The position numbers and the translations under genes are program-made. A stretch of 64,000 nucleotides of DNA from Pontimicrobium sp. SW4 (GTDB lineage Bacteria; Bacteroidota; Bacteroidia; Flavobacteriales; Flavobacteriaceae), in the NCBI RefSeq assembly GCF_039954625.1, contig NZ_CP157199.1, forward strand, positions 868,001 to 932,000, written 5' to 3'. Shown here in pieces: positions 17,012 through 24,955 of the stretch. A model generated the notes under the pieces. The model was not told the origin of the DNA and searched no databases. It worked only from the letters and a program-made list of their open reading frames with translations. Within the stretch, counting starts at the first letter, position 1; each line of letters opens with the position of its first letter.

Positions 17012-17778
17012 TACGCTTCATTTTTTGTGATAACTTCCTTAGCCAAACTTAAGTAATTAGTTGCTCCTTTACTACTTACATCGTAGTTAATTATACTTTC
17101 TCCATAACTAGGTGCTTCTCCTAAACGTACATTACGTTGAATGATTGTTTGAAAAACCATATCGGTAAAATGCTTTTGTACTTCTTCAACTACTTGATTA
17201 GATAGTCGTAATCGAGAATCGTACATAGTAAGCAACAAGCCTTCAATATCTAAATCTGGATTATGTATTTTTTGAACACTTTTAATAGTATTTAATAATT
17301 TTCCAAGACCTTCAAGTGCAAAATACTCACATTGTATTGGGATGATAACAGCATCAGCAGCAGTAAGCGCATTTAGTGTTAATAAACCTAGTGAAGGTGC
17401 GCAATCTATTAAAATATAGTCGTAAGCCGATTTTAAATGCGTGATCGCTTTTTTAAGCATGTATTCACGCTCTTCCTTGTCAACCAGCTCAATCTCTATA
17501 GCCACAAGGTCTATATGTGCTGGAATAATGTCCACATTTGGTGAGTCGGTTGGAATGATACATTCTTCGGCAGAACAGCTATGTTCTAACAATTGATAGG
17601 TTCCTAAAGAAATATTTTCGACATCTATACCTAAACCAGAGGTTGCATTCGCTTGAGGGTCGGCATCTATAAGTAGGACTTTTTTTTCTAAAACGCCAAG
17701 TGAAGCAGCTAAGTTTACCGAGGTAGTTGTTTTTCCAACTCCTCCTTTTTGATTAGCGATTGCTATTATTTTACCCAT
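17011..17778 (-). CDS. parA: chromosome partitioning ATPase ParA (Soj)
   Basis: A 255-residue Walker-type ATPase that forms gradients on the nucleoid to move ParB-parS. The deviant Walker A motif KGGVGKTT is at residues 11-18, the switch I region LLIDADPQANATSG near 36, and Walker B ILIDCAPSLG near 121. Its stop and the ParB start overlap by one base. Upstream lies a 320-base spacer holding a cassette-type palindrome with a possible leftward -7 box at 18022-18029. Confidence 0.96.
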   Translation of the reverse strand: MGKIIAIANQKGGVGKTTTSVNLAASLGVLEKKVLLIDADPQANATSGLGIDVENISLGTYQLLEHSCSAEECIIPTDSPNVDIIPAHIDLVAIEIELVDKEEREYMLKKAITHLKSAYDYILIDCAPSLGLLTLNALTAADAVIIPIQCEYFALEGLGKLLNTIKSVQKIHNPDLDIEGLLLTMYDSRLRLSNQVVEEVQKHFTDMVFQTIIQRNVRLGEAPSYGESIINYDVSSKGATNYLSLAKEVITKNEA

Positions 17779-17951
17779 TGATTGATTTGGTTTTTAACAG
17801 CAGTAAAAATACAATTATTTGTGAGTTTAAGAAACTGAAGTTGTTAACAAAAGCATAGAGGTTTTTGTGATTTTTGTTGATTTAAAAACTAACAACAAAT
17901 CATCAATGTGAAATCATAATTATTAGATAAGTTAATTTTTTAGTGTCTTTT

Positions 17952-18076
17952 AACGTGCTTGTATAAGAATAGTAGCGGATTCCAAGACAAATACCTTGCA
18001 ATTTATCAACTAAACTTTATACAAAGATACTTACTTTGATTTATGCACAAAACCACTATTATTTTTATACCGTGTT
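17952..18076. repeat. cassette palindrome A (type I)
   Basis: 125 bases from AAC to GTT. The left arm GTATAAGAATAGTAGCG pairs imperfectly with the right arm CACTATTATTTTTATAC. The left arm and the ACAAAGATACTTACTTTGA segment inside are shared with palindrome B 3.2 kb away, so A and B are one subtype that brackets the copper genes. It fills most of the 320-base spacer upstream of parA; the rest of that spacer (17779-17951) shows nothing clear. Confidence 0.75.
18022..18029 (-). promoter_or_regulatory. possible leftward -7 box inside palindrome A
   Basis: On the minus strand this reads TATCTTTG, a match to TAnnTTTG. It points toward parA, 244 bases away. The same box is conserved inside palindrome B. 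The -33 region is poor. Confidence 0.35.
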
Positions 18077-18099
18077 GTATACCGTTTTATCTCTATTCT

Positions 18100-18312
18100 C
18101 TATGAAATTTCTTCAATCTCAAAACCTAAACCTTTTACTGCATTGAATACGGTTTCTTTGTCATTATCATCTAAATCCACTTCCAAAATTCTATTGGAAC
18201 TTTCAAGATCTACTTTCCAAGAATCGATATTATCTAAATTGTTTAATACAGGAGTCAACGATTTTATACAACCCGTACACTGTATGTTTGTTTTGTATTT
18301 TACGATTGTCAT
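18100..18312 (-). CDS. heavy-metal-associated (HMA) domain protein, copper chaperone-like
   Basis: A 70-residue protein equal to one HMA domain. The metal-binding motif CTGC at residues 12-15 replaces the common MxCxxC, with Q before the first Cys (NIQCTGC). It probably binds Cu(I) and passes it to, or takes it from, the CopA ATPase encoded 14 bases upstream. It is the last gene of the copper cassette; its stop lies 24 bases from palindrome A. Confidence 0.85.
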   Translation of the reverse strand: MTIVKYKTNIQCTGCIKSLTPVLNNLDNIDSWKVDLESSNRILEVDLDDNDKETVFNAVKGLGFEIEEIS

Positions 18313-18326
18313 AATTTTATTTGTTT

Positions 18327-20537
18327 TTAATTAATTACACTATTTTTTAGTCGTAAGCTATTAGCTAGTACAGAGATTGAACTCATAGACATGGCTGCTC
18401 CTGCAATCATTGGGTTTAAAAGAAATCCGTTGAAAGGATAGAGGATACCTGCTGCAATAGGAATAGCTATTAGGTTATATATAAACGCCCAAAATAAGTT
18501 TTGTTTGATAGTTTGCATGGTTGCTTTTGACAATTGAACTGCTTTTACAATTTGTTTTAAATCAGATTGCATTAAGGTAATTCCGGCACTTTCCATAGCT
18601 ATATCTGTTCCACTTCCCATGGCAATACCTACATCTGCTTGAGCTAGGGCATGAGCATCATTTATGCCGTCCCCTGCCATGGCAACCACTTTTCCTTGTT
18701 TTTGTAATTGTTCCACAAATTTCCCTTTTTCAGCAGGCATTACATTGGCTTGAAATTGTTTAATTCCAACTTGCTGTGCAATGGCTTTGGCCGTTTGCTC
18801 ATTGTCTCCAGTTAGCATGTGGATATTGACTCCAATTTTTTGTAGTTTTTTAATGGCAGAAATAGTGGTTGCCTTTATTTTATCTGCTACAGCAATAATT
18901 CCTACCACAGTGTCTTGTTGACTAATATAAACCACTGTTTTTGCTTCTAATTTTAGGGCATTTGCTTTTTGATCTAATGCATGAGGAGTATTGATTTTAT
19001 GTTGGAGCATTAAATTTTCATTGCCTATTCTATACATTGTATTTTCAAAAGTTGCCTCTGCCCCTAAGCCTGTTATGCTTTGAAATGCTTCAATCGTTAC
19101 ACCTGGAGTTTTTGACGCTTTAAGATGCTGAACAATGGCTTCTGCTATTGGATGTTCTGATTCTGACTCTATGGCTAACACTACTTTTTCTAGTGTATCT
19201 GAAATTATATTTTCATCCCAAATAATATTTGTTACTTGAGGCTTTCCTTCGGTTATTGTTCCTGTTTTGTCAAGAATTAAAGTGTCAATTTTATAAGCTG
19301 TTTCAAGAGATTGAGCATCTTTTATTAAGATTCCTTGTTCTGCTCCTTTTCCAATTCCCACCATTAGTGCAGTAGGAGTAGCCAATCCCAAAGCACAGGG
19401 GCAAGCAATTATTAATACGGTAATAGGTGTAAGCAATGCATAGGTTAAGGATGCTTCTGGAGCAAGAAAATACCATAGTGCAAATGTTAGTATAGCTAAT
19501 CCAATCACAATAGGAACAAATATTCCGGCAACTTTATCTGCCATTTTTTGGATGGCTGGTTTGCTGGATTGTGCTTGCTCCACTAATTTAATGATTTGAG
19601 AAAGCAAGGTTTCGTTACCTACTTTAGTTGCAATTATTCGTAATGCTCCTTTTTGATTTATGGTACCTGCAAACACCTTACTTCCTTTTGTTTTTTCAAG
19701 AGGAATAGGTTCTCCGGAAATCATGCTTTCATCAATAAAAGAGGTTCCTTTCTTCACTTTGCCGTCAACAGGTACTTTGTCACCAGGTTTTAGAATAATG
19801 AGTTCCCCTTTAAGAATTTCATCATAGTTTATTATGCTCTCTTCTCCATTTCTAATCACCATTACTTTTTTGGGTGTTAAACCCATCAGTTTTTTAATGG
19901 CTGAAGATGTTTTACTTTTTGCTTTTTCCTCTAAAAAACGCCCTAATAGGATTAGGGTAATAATGATGACCGCTGATTCGTAATAAACATGAGGCATAAG
20001 CCCTTTGCTTAAAAAGTATTGGGGATTTACAGTATTGAATACACTAAATAGAAAAGCAATTCCTGTACTCAATGCTACGAGCGTATCCATATTGGCAGAA
20101 AAATGTTTTAGTTTTTTCCAGGCAATGGTATAAAATTCAGCCCCACTCCAGAATAGTACGGGGAGTGAGAGGGCCATCATAATCCAATTTTCATAGGGTA
20201 TTTTCCCCATAAAGAACATAGCCATTACAAATATGGGGATAGAGAAAATGGCGGAAAAAACTAATTTGGATTTAAGTGAGGCTAATCTTTTTTCTTCTAA
20301 TTCTTCAAATGCTTTTTGAGTGTCTTGGCTTGTTCCTAATATAAGTGTATAGCCTATTTCTTTAATTTTTTGTTGAATCGTTTCAAGAGCTATTTTGTTA
20401 TCGTACTCTATAGTAACAGATTGATTTGGATAATTCACAGCTACTTCAAGAATGCCATCTTGTGGTTTTAGATATGATTCTATACTGACTGCGCATGCTG
20501 CACATGTCATTCCTGCTATTTTATATTGTTCTTTCAT
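18327..20537 (-). CDS. copA: copper-translocating P-type ATPase
   Basis: A 736-residue P1B-type pump that exports Cu(I) from the cytoplasm. One N-terminal HMA domain holds GMTCAAC at residues 9-15. Eight membrane segments follow, with the ion-binding CPC at about 379-381 (IIACPCALGLATPTA), the phosphorylation site DKTGTITEGK at 423, HP in SEHPIAEAI near 467, and the hinge GDGINDAHAL near 630. The ATG at 20537 is used because the longer frame runs over the -7 box. It lies between the HMA protein and the AraC-type regulator in one cassette. Confidence 0.95.
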   Translation of the reverse strand: MKEQYKIAGMTCAACAVSIESYLKPQDGILEVAVNYPNQSVTIEYDNKIALETIQQKIKEIGYTLILGTSQDTQKAFEELEEKRLASLKSKLVFSAIFSIPIFVMAMFFMGKIPYENWIMMALSLPVLFWSGAEFYTIAWKKLKHFSANMDTLVALSTGIAFLFSVFNTVNPQYFLSKGLMPHVYYESAVIIITLILLGRFLEEKAKSKTSSAIKKLMGLTPKKVMVIRNGEESIINYDEILKGELIILKPGDKVPVDGKVKKGTSFIDESMISGEPIPLEKTKGSKVFAGTINQKGALRIIATKVGNETLLSQIIKLVEQAQSSKPAIQKMADKVAGIFVPIVIGLAILTFALWYFLAPEASLTYALLTPITVLIIACPCALGLATPTALMVGIGKGAEQGILIKDAQSLETAYKIDTLILDKTGTITEGKPQVTNIIWDENIISDTLEKVVLAIESESEHPIAEAIVQHLKASKTPGVTIEAFQSITGLGAEATFENTMYRIGNENLMLQHKINTPHALDQKANALKLEAKTVVYISQQDTVVGIIAVADKIKATTISAIKKLQKIGVNIHMLTGDNEQTAKAIAQQVGIKQFQANVMPAEKGKFVEQLQKQGKVVAMAGDGINDAHALAQADVGIAMGSGTDIAMESAGITLMQSDLKQIVKAVQLSKATMQTIKQNLFWAFIYNLIAIPIAAGILYPFNGFLLNPMIAGAAMSMSSISVLANSLRLKNSVIN

Positions 20538-20558
20538 ACTCCGTCTTTCTCGATAGAA

Positions 20559-20566
20559 CAAAAGTA
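20559..20566 (-). promoter_or_regulatory. -7 box of copA
   Basis: On the minus strand TACTTTTG matches TAnnTTTG, 21 bases before the chosen ATG. The three TTAYAGAAT repeats start just upstream, over and beyond the -33 position, as expected for an activator-dependent promoter. Confidence 0.6.
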
Positions 20567-20576
20567 TAGCTGTTAC

Positions 20577-20618
20577 TTACAGAATCTATTACAGAATTAT
20601 GACTATTAGTTATAGAAT
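20577..20618. promoter_or_regulatory. three direct repeats TTAYAGAAT, candidate operator of copA
   Basis: TTACAGAAT occurs at 20577-20585 and 20589-20597, and TTATAGAAT at 20610-20618, spaced 12 and 21 bases start to start. They lie in the 104 bases between the regulator stop and copA start and upstream of the copA -7 box. AraC-family proteins usually bind direct repeats placed like this, so the HMA-AraC regulator is the likely ligand. Confidence 0.5.
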
Positions 20619-20641
20619 TTTGATCCGTCTAAATATTTATT

Positions 20642-21208
20642 TTAAAGTGAATCTAAATGTTGATGATTTGGGCCATTTAATTTTTTAAATTCAGAAGGAG
20701 ACATACCTGTCTCTTTTTTGAACTGAGCAGAAAGGTGAGCTACACTGCTATAGCCCATCTGAAAGGCTATTTCCGAAAGGGTATATTCTTTATAGAAAAG
20801 AAATTCTTTTACGCGTTCAATTTTTTGTTTGAGAATAAATCGTTCAATCGTAATACCTTCTACTGATGAAAAGAGACGACTAAGTGAAGCGTATTCTTGA
20901 TTCAGTTTTTCGGAAAGGAATACAGAAAAATTAGTGGTTAATTCTTCTTTTGAATGATGTATTTGTGTAACAACTGTGGTTTTAATTTGTTCAATAGTTT
21001 TTTGATTCTTATCTTGAAGTAATTCAAATCCTCTTTCTGTTAACTTCTCATTCAGTTTAGATTTTATTTTCTCGCTAATTTCTGAGGTACATTCTATTTT
21101 ACCTAATTGAATATGTTTTAAAGGGATATTTAATTCTTCACAAATATCGTTAACCACGTCAATACAACGAGGACAAACCATGTTTTTTATGTAAATTTCT
21201 GAGTTCAT
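20642..21208 (-). CDS. AraC-type regulator with N-terminal HMA-like metal-binding domain
   Basis: A 188-residue protein. Residues 1-70 resemble a heavy-metal-associated domain: EIYIKNMVCPRC places a CxxC at 12-15 in the usual first loop, followed by helices and a GFELL end. Residues about 85-180 form the AraC helix-turn-helix pair, with LSEIAFQMGYSSVAHLSAQFKKETGMSPSEFKK. The design suggests a Cu(I)-sensing activator of copA next door; this is inference. The ATG at 21208 is used; the TTG at 21220 lies in palindrome B. The C-terminus has HQH, possibly also metal-binding. Confidence 0.82.
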   Translation of the reverse strand: MNSEIYIKNMVCPRCIDVVNDICEELNIPLKHIQLGKIECTSEISEKIKSKLNEKLTERGFELLQDKNQKTIEQIKTTVVTQIHHSKEELTTNFSVFLSEKLNQEYASLSRLFSSVEGITIERFILKQKIERVKEFLFYKEYTLSEIAFQMGYSSVAHLSAQFKKETGMSPSEFKKLNGPNHQHLDSL

Positions 21209-21218
21209 TTTTATGCAC

Positions 21219-21342
21219 AACGGTCTAGTATAAGAATAGTAGCGGATTTTAAGGTGTTTGCCTTTCAGTTTAGCACTAAACTTTGGACAAAGATACTCAC
21301 TTTGAATTTAGCACTAAAACTGCTATTATTTTATAGCTTGTT
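21219..21342. repeat. cassette palindrome B (type I)
   Basis: 124 bases from AAC to GTT. The left arm AGTATAAGAATAGTAGCGG pairs with the right arm CTGCTATTATTTTATAGC with few mismatches. Two inner hairpins can form (GTTTAGCACTAAAC; CAAAG...CTTTG). It shares its left arm and centre with palindrome A. It separates the copper cassette from the sigma factor cassette. Confidence 0.78.
21288..21295 (-). promoter_or_regulatory. possible promoter box inside palindrome B, toward the copper genes
   Basis: On the minus strand TATCTTTG fits TAnnTTTG and lies 80 bases before the regulator ATG. Because the regulator starts only 11 bases from the palindrome, any promoter must be inside it. The same box is in palindrome A. 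Confidence 0.45.
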
Positions 21343-21368
21343 ATACACTGGCTGTTTCTATTAATTTA

Positions 21369-22511
21369 CTATTGCAAGAATTCATTGCCTAAATTTTCAC
21401 TTAACCTATCAAAAATAGACCACCATTCTACACCTCCGTGTTTTTCTCCTAATCGTACTATTATTAAATTTTTGGAAGGATTTACATAAATAAATTGACC
21501 TAAATGACCTTCTGCAATAAAAGAATCCTTATTAGGAATCCACCATTGATATTGGTAATAAGGTGCACTTCCTTTCAACGTTTCAATTTTTGTGGATTTC
21601 TCTACCCATTCTTTTGAAACTATCTGCTTGCCATTCCAATTGCCTTTATTTAAGTATAGTCTACCAATTTTAGCAAAATCGCGCGCTCGTGCATTAATAC
21701 AACAATACGTTTTTTCTAACCCGTTTTTCTTTCTATCTAAACTCCAACTTGCCTCATATTCCATACCTAAAGGAATCCATAGTTTTTCCTCTAAATATTG
21801 AGTTACCGATTTTCCATTAATTACACGTTCTAATATTAAACCGAGTATTTGGGGACTTCCACTTGTGTATTCAAACTCTTGTTCAGGTTCTTTCTTCAAT
21901 TTCAATTTAGGAATTGCTTTTCTAAGATTTGTACCATAATAATAACTAGATGCTTCACTAAAAGGACTTACATAACTTTTATTAAAATCTAATCCTGAGG
22001 TCATTTGCAATAAATGTTCGATAGTAACTTTGTCAAATCCGTTTACTTTTAATTCAGGAATATAATTTGTAATTGGTTCATTAACCGATTTTATTAAATC
22101 GTCATCTATTGCAATACCTATTAAAATGGAAACAACTGATTTTGCCATTGAAAAAGAAGACGAAACAGAGGTTTGTTTATAACCGTTAAAGTAGTTTTCG
22201 TATTTAATCGTGTCGTTTTGAATTATTAAAAAAGCGACTGTTTTACTTTCTTCTAAATAATTGTCAAAATCAAATTCTTCATTATGATCTAATTTGTTTT
22301 TGGCAATGAGTTTTTTTGGAACATTTCCATTTTTAGATTGCTCAAATGTAAATGGAACTGTGCTTTTATGGATTGTTCTTGACGGAAAAATTTTATGGTC
22401 TGTAATATTGGCATAATTGAACCAAACGTATCTTCCTACTTGACAAGAAGATAAAAGACTAAAGATGAAAACGGTAGTAATTATTATGGTCGTTATTTGA
22501 TATTTTTTCAT
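21369..22511 (-). CDS. serine hydrolase of the beta-lactamase class C / esterase family
   Basis: A 380-residue exported hydrolase. A leader ends at LLSSC (residues 19-23), so it may be a lipoprotein. The SxxK nucleophile motif is SMAK near 123, a Tyr box YTSGS lies near 217, and the third motif resembles EGHLGQF near 333. Such proteins act as esterases, amidases or D-amino peptidases; a true lactamase role is not implied. It is the third gene of an operon with a desaturase (9 bases upstream) and a sigma factor. Confidence 0.85.
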   Translation of the reverse strand: MKKYQITTIIITTVFIFSLLSSCQVGRYVWFNYANITDHKIFPSRTIHKSTVPFTFEQSKNGNVPKKLIAKNKLDHNEEFDFDNYLEESKTVAFLIIQNDTIKYENYFNGYKQTSVSSSFSMAKSVVSILIGIAIDDDLIKSVNEPITNYIPELKVNGFDKVTIEHLLQMTSGLDFNKSYVSPFSEASSYYYGTNLRKAIPKLKLKKEPEQEFEYTSGSPQILGLILERVINGKSVTQYLEEKLWIPLGMEYEASWSLDRKKNGLEKTYCCINARARDFAKIGRLYLNKGNWNGKQIVSKEWVEKSTKIETLKGSAPYYQYQWWIPNKDSFIAEGHLGQFIYVNPSKNLIIVRLGEKHGGVEWWSIFDRLSENLGNEFLQ

Positions 22512-22520
22512 TTTATATAT

Positions 22521-23420
22521 TTATTTACAACATTCCTTTGAAATTGTTATAGGGAATAATAATTGCTTAAAATATGCTGTGCTTTTTGGATAATTTGTTT
22601 TATGGTTTTCAATAACTCCAACTTCTTTAACTGCTCCTTTTCGGTTATAATATGTGCCAAATAGTAAGTCCCAAAATGGAAAAATATTACCAAAATTTTT
22701 TGCTTCTTCCATTTTTTTACTGTGATGAAAATGGTGAATTTGAGGTGTTACTATCAGGTAATCCCAAAAACTTTTTTTGGTTTGAATGTTTGCATGAGAG
22801 ATGTAGGCAATCACTACGTGTGTTATACCTACTAAAAATATGATTTCTTTATTAAATCCTAAAAGTAGAAGAGGCGTCATTTTCAAAAAAGTATTTAAGA
22901 AAATATTGATTGGATGAATCCAATTTGTTTTAAACCAATTTAAACTTGTTGGTAAATGATGAATGGAATGTATTTTCCATAACAAAAGACTTAAATACGA
23001 GTTCGTATTTCCTTTATGGCTAACTCTATGATAAACGTATGGAAGAAATTCGCCTATTAAATTAGCAATAATGTATGTTGCCAAAAATGGTAAGGAATCC
23101 CAAAAATCAGATATTGTAAAGAATTTTTCTTGAAAATAAATAACCAATGATAAAGCAAGCATTTTTCCTAAAGCATCAAATACTGCTGTTGAAAAAATGA
23201 AATGTTTAATATCTGTCCAAAAAGTCTGTTTATTTGGTTTCCATTTTTTCTTTAACGGAATGATTCGTTCTAAAATTAGAATGTAAAAAAGGGTAAAGAG
23301 GAAAATGGAATAGGATACTATTTCAAAATTCCAATTATTTTGAAGTGTTAAATAACTAAATATACCTGTTAAAATTAATAATGCTGGTACAACTACTGAG
23401 GATGCAATTTTATGTTTCAT
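22521..23420 (-). CDS. sterol desaturase / fatty acid hydroxylase family membrane protein
   Basis: A 299-residue membrane enzyme with several hydrophobic segments and the histidine boxes of the di-iron hydroxylase family: HRVSH (about 156-160), HSIHHL (about 176), HANI and HHFHHSKK (about 243). It would use O2 and two irons to hydroxylate or desaturate a lipid. Substrate unknown. Its neighbours, a sigma factor and a serine hydrolase, suggest a small envelope-stress or lipid-modifying operon. Confidence 0.88.
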   Translation of the reverse strand: MKHKIASSVVVPALLILTGIFSYLTLQNNWNFEIVSYSIFLFTLFYILILERIIPLKKKWKPNKQTFWTDIKHFIFSTAVFDALGKMLALSLVIYFQEKFFTISDFWDSLPFLATYIIANLIGEFLPYVYHRVSHKGNTNSYLSLLLWKIHSIHHLPTSLNWFKTNWIHPINIFLNTFLKMTPLLLLGFNKEIIFLVGITHVVIAYISHANIQTKKSFWDYLIVTPQIHHFHHSKKMEEAKNFGNIFPFWDLLFGTYYNRKGAVKEVGVIENHKTNYPKSTAYFKQLLFPITISKECCK

Positions 23421-23469
23421 TTGTTTACTTTCTCTTGTAGTCGCAAGGTGAAAGCAAAAAGATGCAGGA

Positions 23470-24045
23470 TTATGGAATTAAATTTATTCTTTCCATTTCA
23501 TTTTTTAATTCTTGAGGAAGTTCGCAGTTGTGTTTTAACTGAAAATCACAGACTTGACCTTTGTTATTGTAAAAAATATCAATACAATCACTTACTAATT
23601 CTTTTAGTTTTTTTCGTCCTCTTTGTATTCTTGATTTTGTTGCAGTTAGACTCAAATCAAGCATCTCAGCAATTTCTTGCTGTGGTTTTTGCTCAATATC
23701 ACTTAAATAAAGAGGTCTACTATATTTTTCGGGTAGATAAGTTTGAATCACAAAACCTGATAAATCACAGACACAAGCACTTGAATTGGTGTTGATTTCA
23801 GATTGGGTTATTGATAATTCAGAATGTTTTTTGTTCTTTCTATAATAATCTGCAATTGTATTTCTAGTGACTTGAAAGAGCCAAGTTTTGTAGTTTTTAA
23901 TCTCTATTTTTCGGTTTAGATTATTAAGTAGTTTTATGCTAACTTCTTGTAAAATATCTTCTCCAATATGTTCGTCATCAATTTTAGTTTTGATAAAATT
24001 TAGTAAATGACCTTTGTGCTTATTCCAGATTTCGTTAAATGTCAT
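23470..24045 (-). CDS. RNA polymerase sigma-70 factor, SigZ-like ECF group
   Basis: A 191-residue sigma factor. Region 2 spans about 5-75 (GEDILQEVSIKLLNN; WLFQVTRNTIADYYRKN) and region 4 about 125-170 (QKPQQEIAEMLDLSLTATKSRIQRGRKKLKELV). A Cys-containing C-terminal tail (SDCIDIFYNNKGQVCDF) matches the SigZ-type subgroup. No anti-sigma gene is visible; the operon continues instead with a desaturase and a serine hydrolase. It starts 24 bases from palindrome C, so its promoter would lie within the palindrome. Confidence 0.88.
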   Translation of the reverse strand: MTFNEIWNKHKGHLLNFIKTKIDDEHIGEDILQEVSIKLLNNLNRKIEIKNYKTWLFQVTRNTIADYYRKNKKHSELSITQSEINTNSSACVCDLSGFVIQTYLPEKYSRPLYLSDIEQKPQQEIAEMLDLSLTATKSRIQRGRKKLKELVSDCIDIFYNNKGQVCDFQLKHNCELPQELKNEMERINLIP

Positions 24046-24068
24046 TGTCCTGTTTTTTGCTTGCAGCT

Positions 24069-24255
24069 AACGATCTGTGTATGAAACGTAGCGTGTAAAA
24101 AAACACTAACTTTTCGGATTAACACAGAGCCGAATTTTATATTTTGTTTTTAATTTTTCTCTTTTTAAAAGCCAAATTAAAAATTTGGCGGACTTTCTAA
24201 ATATACACAACCCTTTCGATTAAGCACTTATTAGCTATGTTTTATACACCGTGTT
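24069..24255. repeat. cassette palindrome C (type II)
   Basis: 187 bases from AAC to GTT, nearly identical to palindrome D. Outer arms GTGTATGAAACGTAGC and GCTATGTTTTATACAC pair with two mismatches. Inner hairpins are TTCGG...CCGAA and GCCAAATTAAAAATTTGGC (24171-24189). It separates the sigma factor cassette from the GNAT cassette. Confidence 0.8.
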
Positions 24256-24268
24256 GTGTTTTCGTTTT

Positions 24269-24730
24269 TCATTCAGACATATTGTAATTAATCACAATTT
24301 CGTTGTCTACAATATTTTTATTTTCTTTTAAAACTCTAAATCCTAATTTTTCAAAAAATGGTCTAGCAGTTTTACTGACGTCGGCACTCAGTTTTTTAGT
24401 TCCATATTCAATAGATTTTGTTTTAATGTTTTCATAAAGTCTACTTGCAATTCCTTTCCGAGTAAAGTCCTTATGTATATACATTAAATTCAAATAATTT
24501 TCATTTTTAAGAGAACTGAACCCTACAATCATTCCATCATTTTCCGCCACTATGAAAAATTCTTCTTTTAAAGATTTATTCCATTTTTCTGTTTTTTTCA
24601 CAGCGTTACTCCATACTTTTCTTTGATTTAATGAATATTCATTTTGGCAAGTTTCCATGATTGTATCCGAGAATAGATTTTGAAGTTCAGCTAGGTCTTC
24701 AAGTTCAGCATTTCGAATTTTAATATTCAT
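24269..24730 (-). CDS. GNAT-family N-acetyltransferase
   Basis: A 153-residue acetyltransferase that moves acetyl from acetyl-CoA to an amine; substrate unknown. The fold is clear from the start MNIKIRNAELEDLAELQNLF, strand 4 (MIVGFSSLKNENYLNLMYIH), the CoA loop KDFTRKGIASRLYE near 100, and the C-terminal ARPFFEKLGFRVLKE. The start at 24730 is used because the longer frame enters palindrome D. It is a one-gene cassette: the stop is 14 bases from palindrome C and the start 27 bases from D. Confidence 0.9.
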   Translation of the reverse strand: MNIKIRNAELEDLAELQNLFSDTIMETCQNEYSLNQRKVWSNAVKKTEKWNKSLKEEFFIVAENDGMIVGFSSLKNENYLNLMYIHKDFTRKGIASRLYENIKTKSIEYGTKKLSADVSKTARPFFEKLGFRVLKENKNIVDNEIVINYNMSE

Positions 24731-24756
24731 TATTTGATGACTTTTTAATGAAACAC

Positions 24757-24945
24757 AACGGTCTTGTGTATGAAACGTAGCGTGCAAAAAGACACTAACT
24801 TTTCGGATTAACACAGAGCCGAATTTTTATATTTTGTTTTTAACTTTACATTTTTTAAAAGCCAAATTAAAAATTTGGCGGTCTTAGTAAATAAACACAA
24901 ACCTTTTGGTTAAGCGCTTATTAGCTATGTTTTATACACCGTGTT
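24757..24945. repeat. cassette palindrome D (type II)
   Basis: 189 bases, a near-copy of palindrome C 0.5 kb away. Outer arms GTGTATGAAACGTAGC and GCTATGTTTTATACAC; inner hairpins TTCGG/CCGAA (24802-24823) and GCCAAATTAAAAATTTGGC (24861-24879). It separates the GNAT cassette from the alpha/beta hydrolase cassette. Confidence 0.82.
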
Positions 24946-24955
24946 ACCCACCGTT

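Noticed and set aside
17779..18099. parS site near parAB
   Set aside because: No sequence close to TGTTTCACGTGAAACA was seen here or elsewhere in the window.
21209..21220. TTG start giving MCIK to the HMA-AraC regulator
   Set aside because: It lies in palindrome B; the ATG at 21208 gives a normal HMA start.
23412..23795. Plus-strand frame of 127 codons
   Set aside because: It lies antisense to the sigma factor and desaturase genes and has no family resemblance.
24731..24814. Longer N-terminus for the GNAT gene
   Set aside because: It would be translated from palindrome D; the GNAT fold begins at MNIKIRN.
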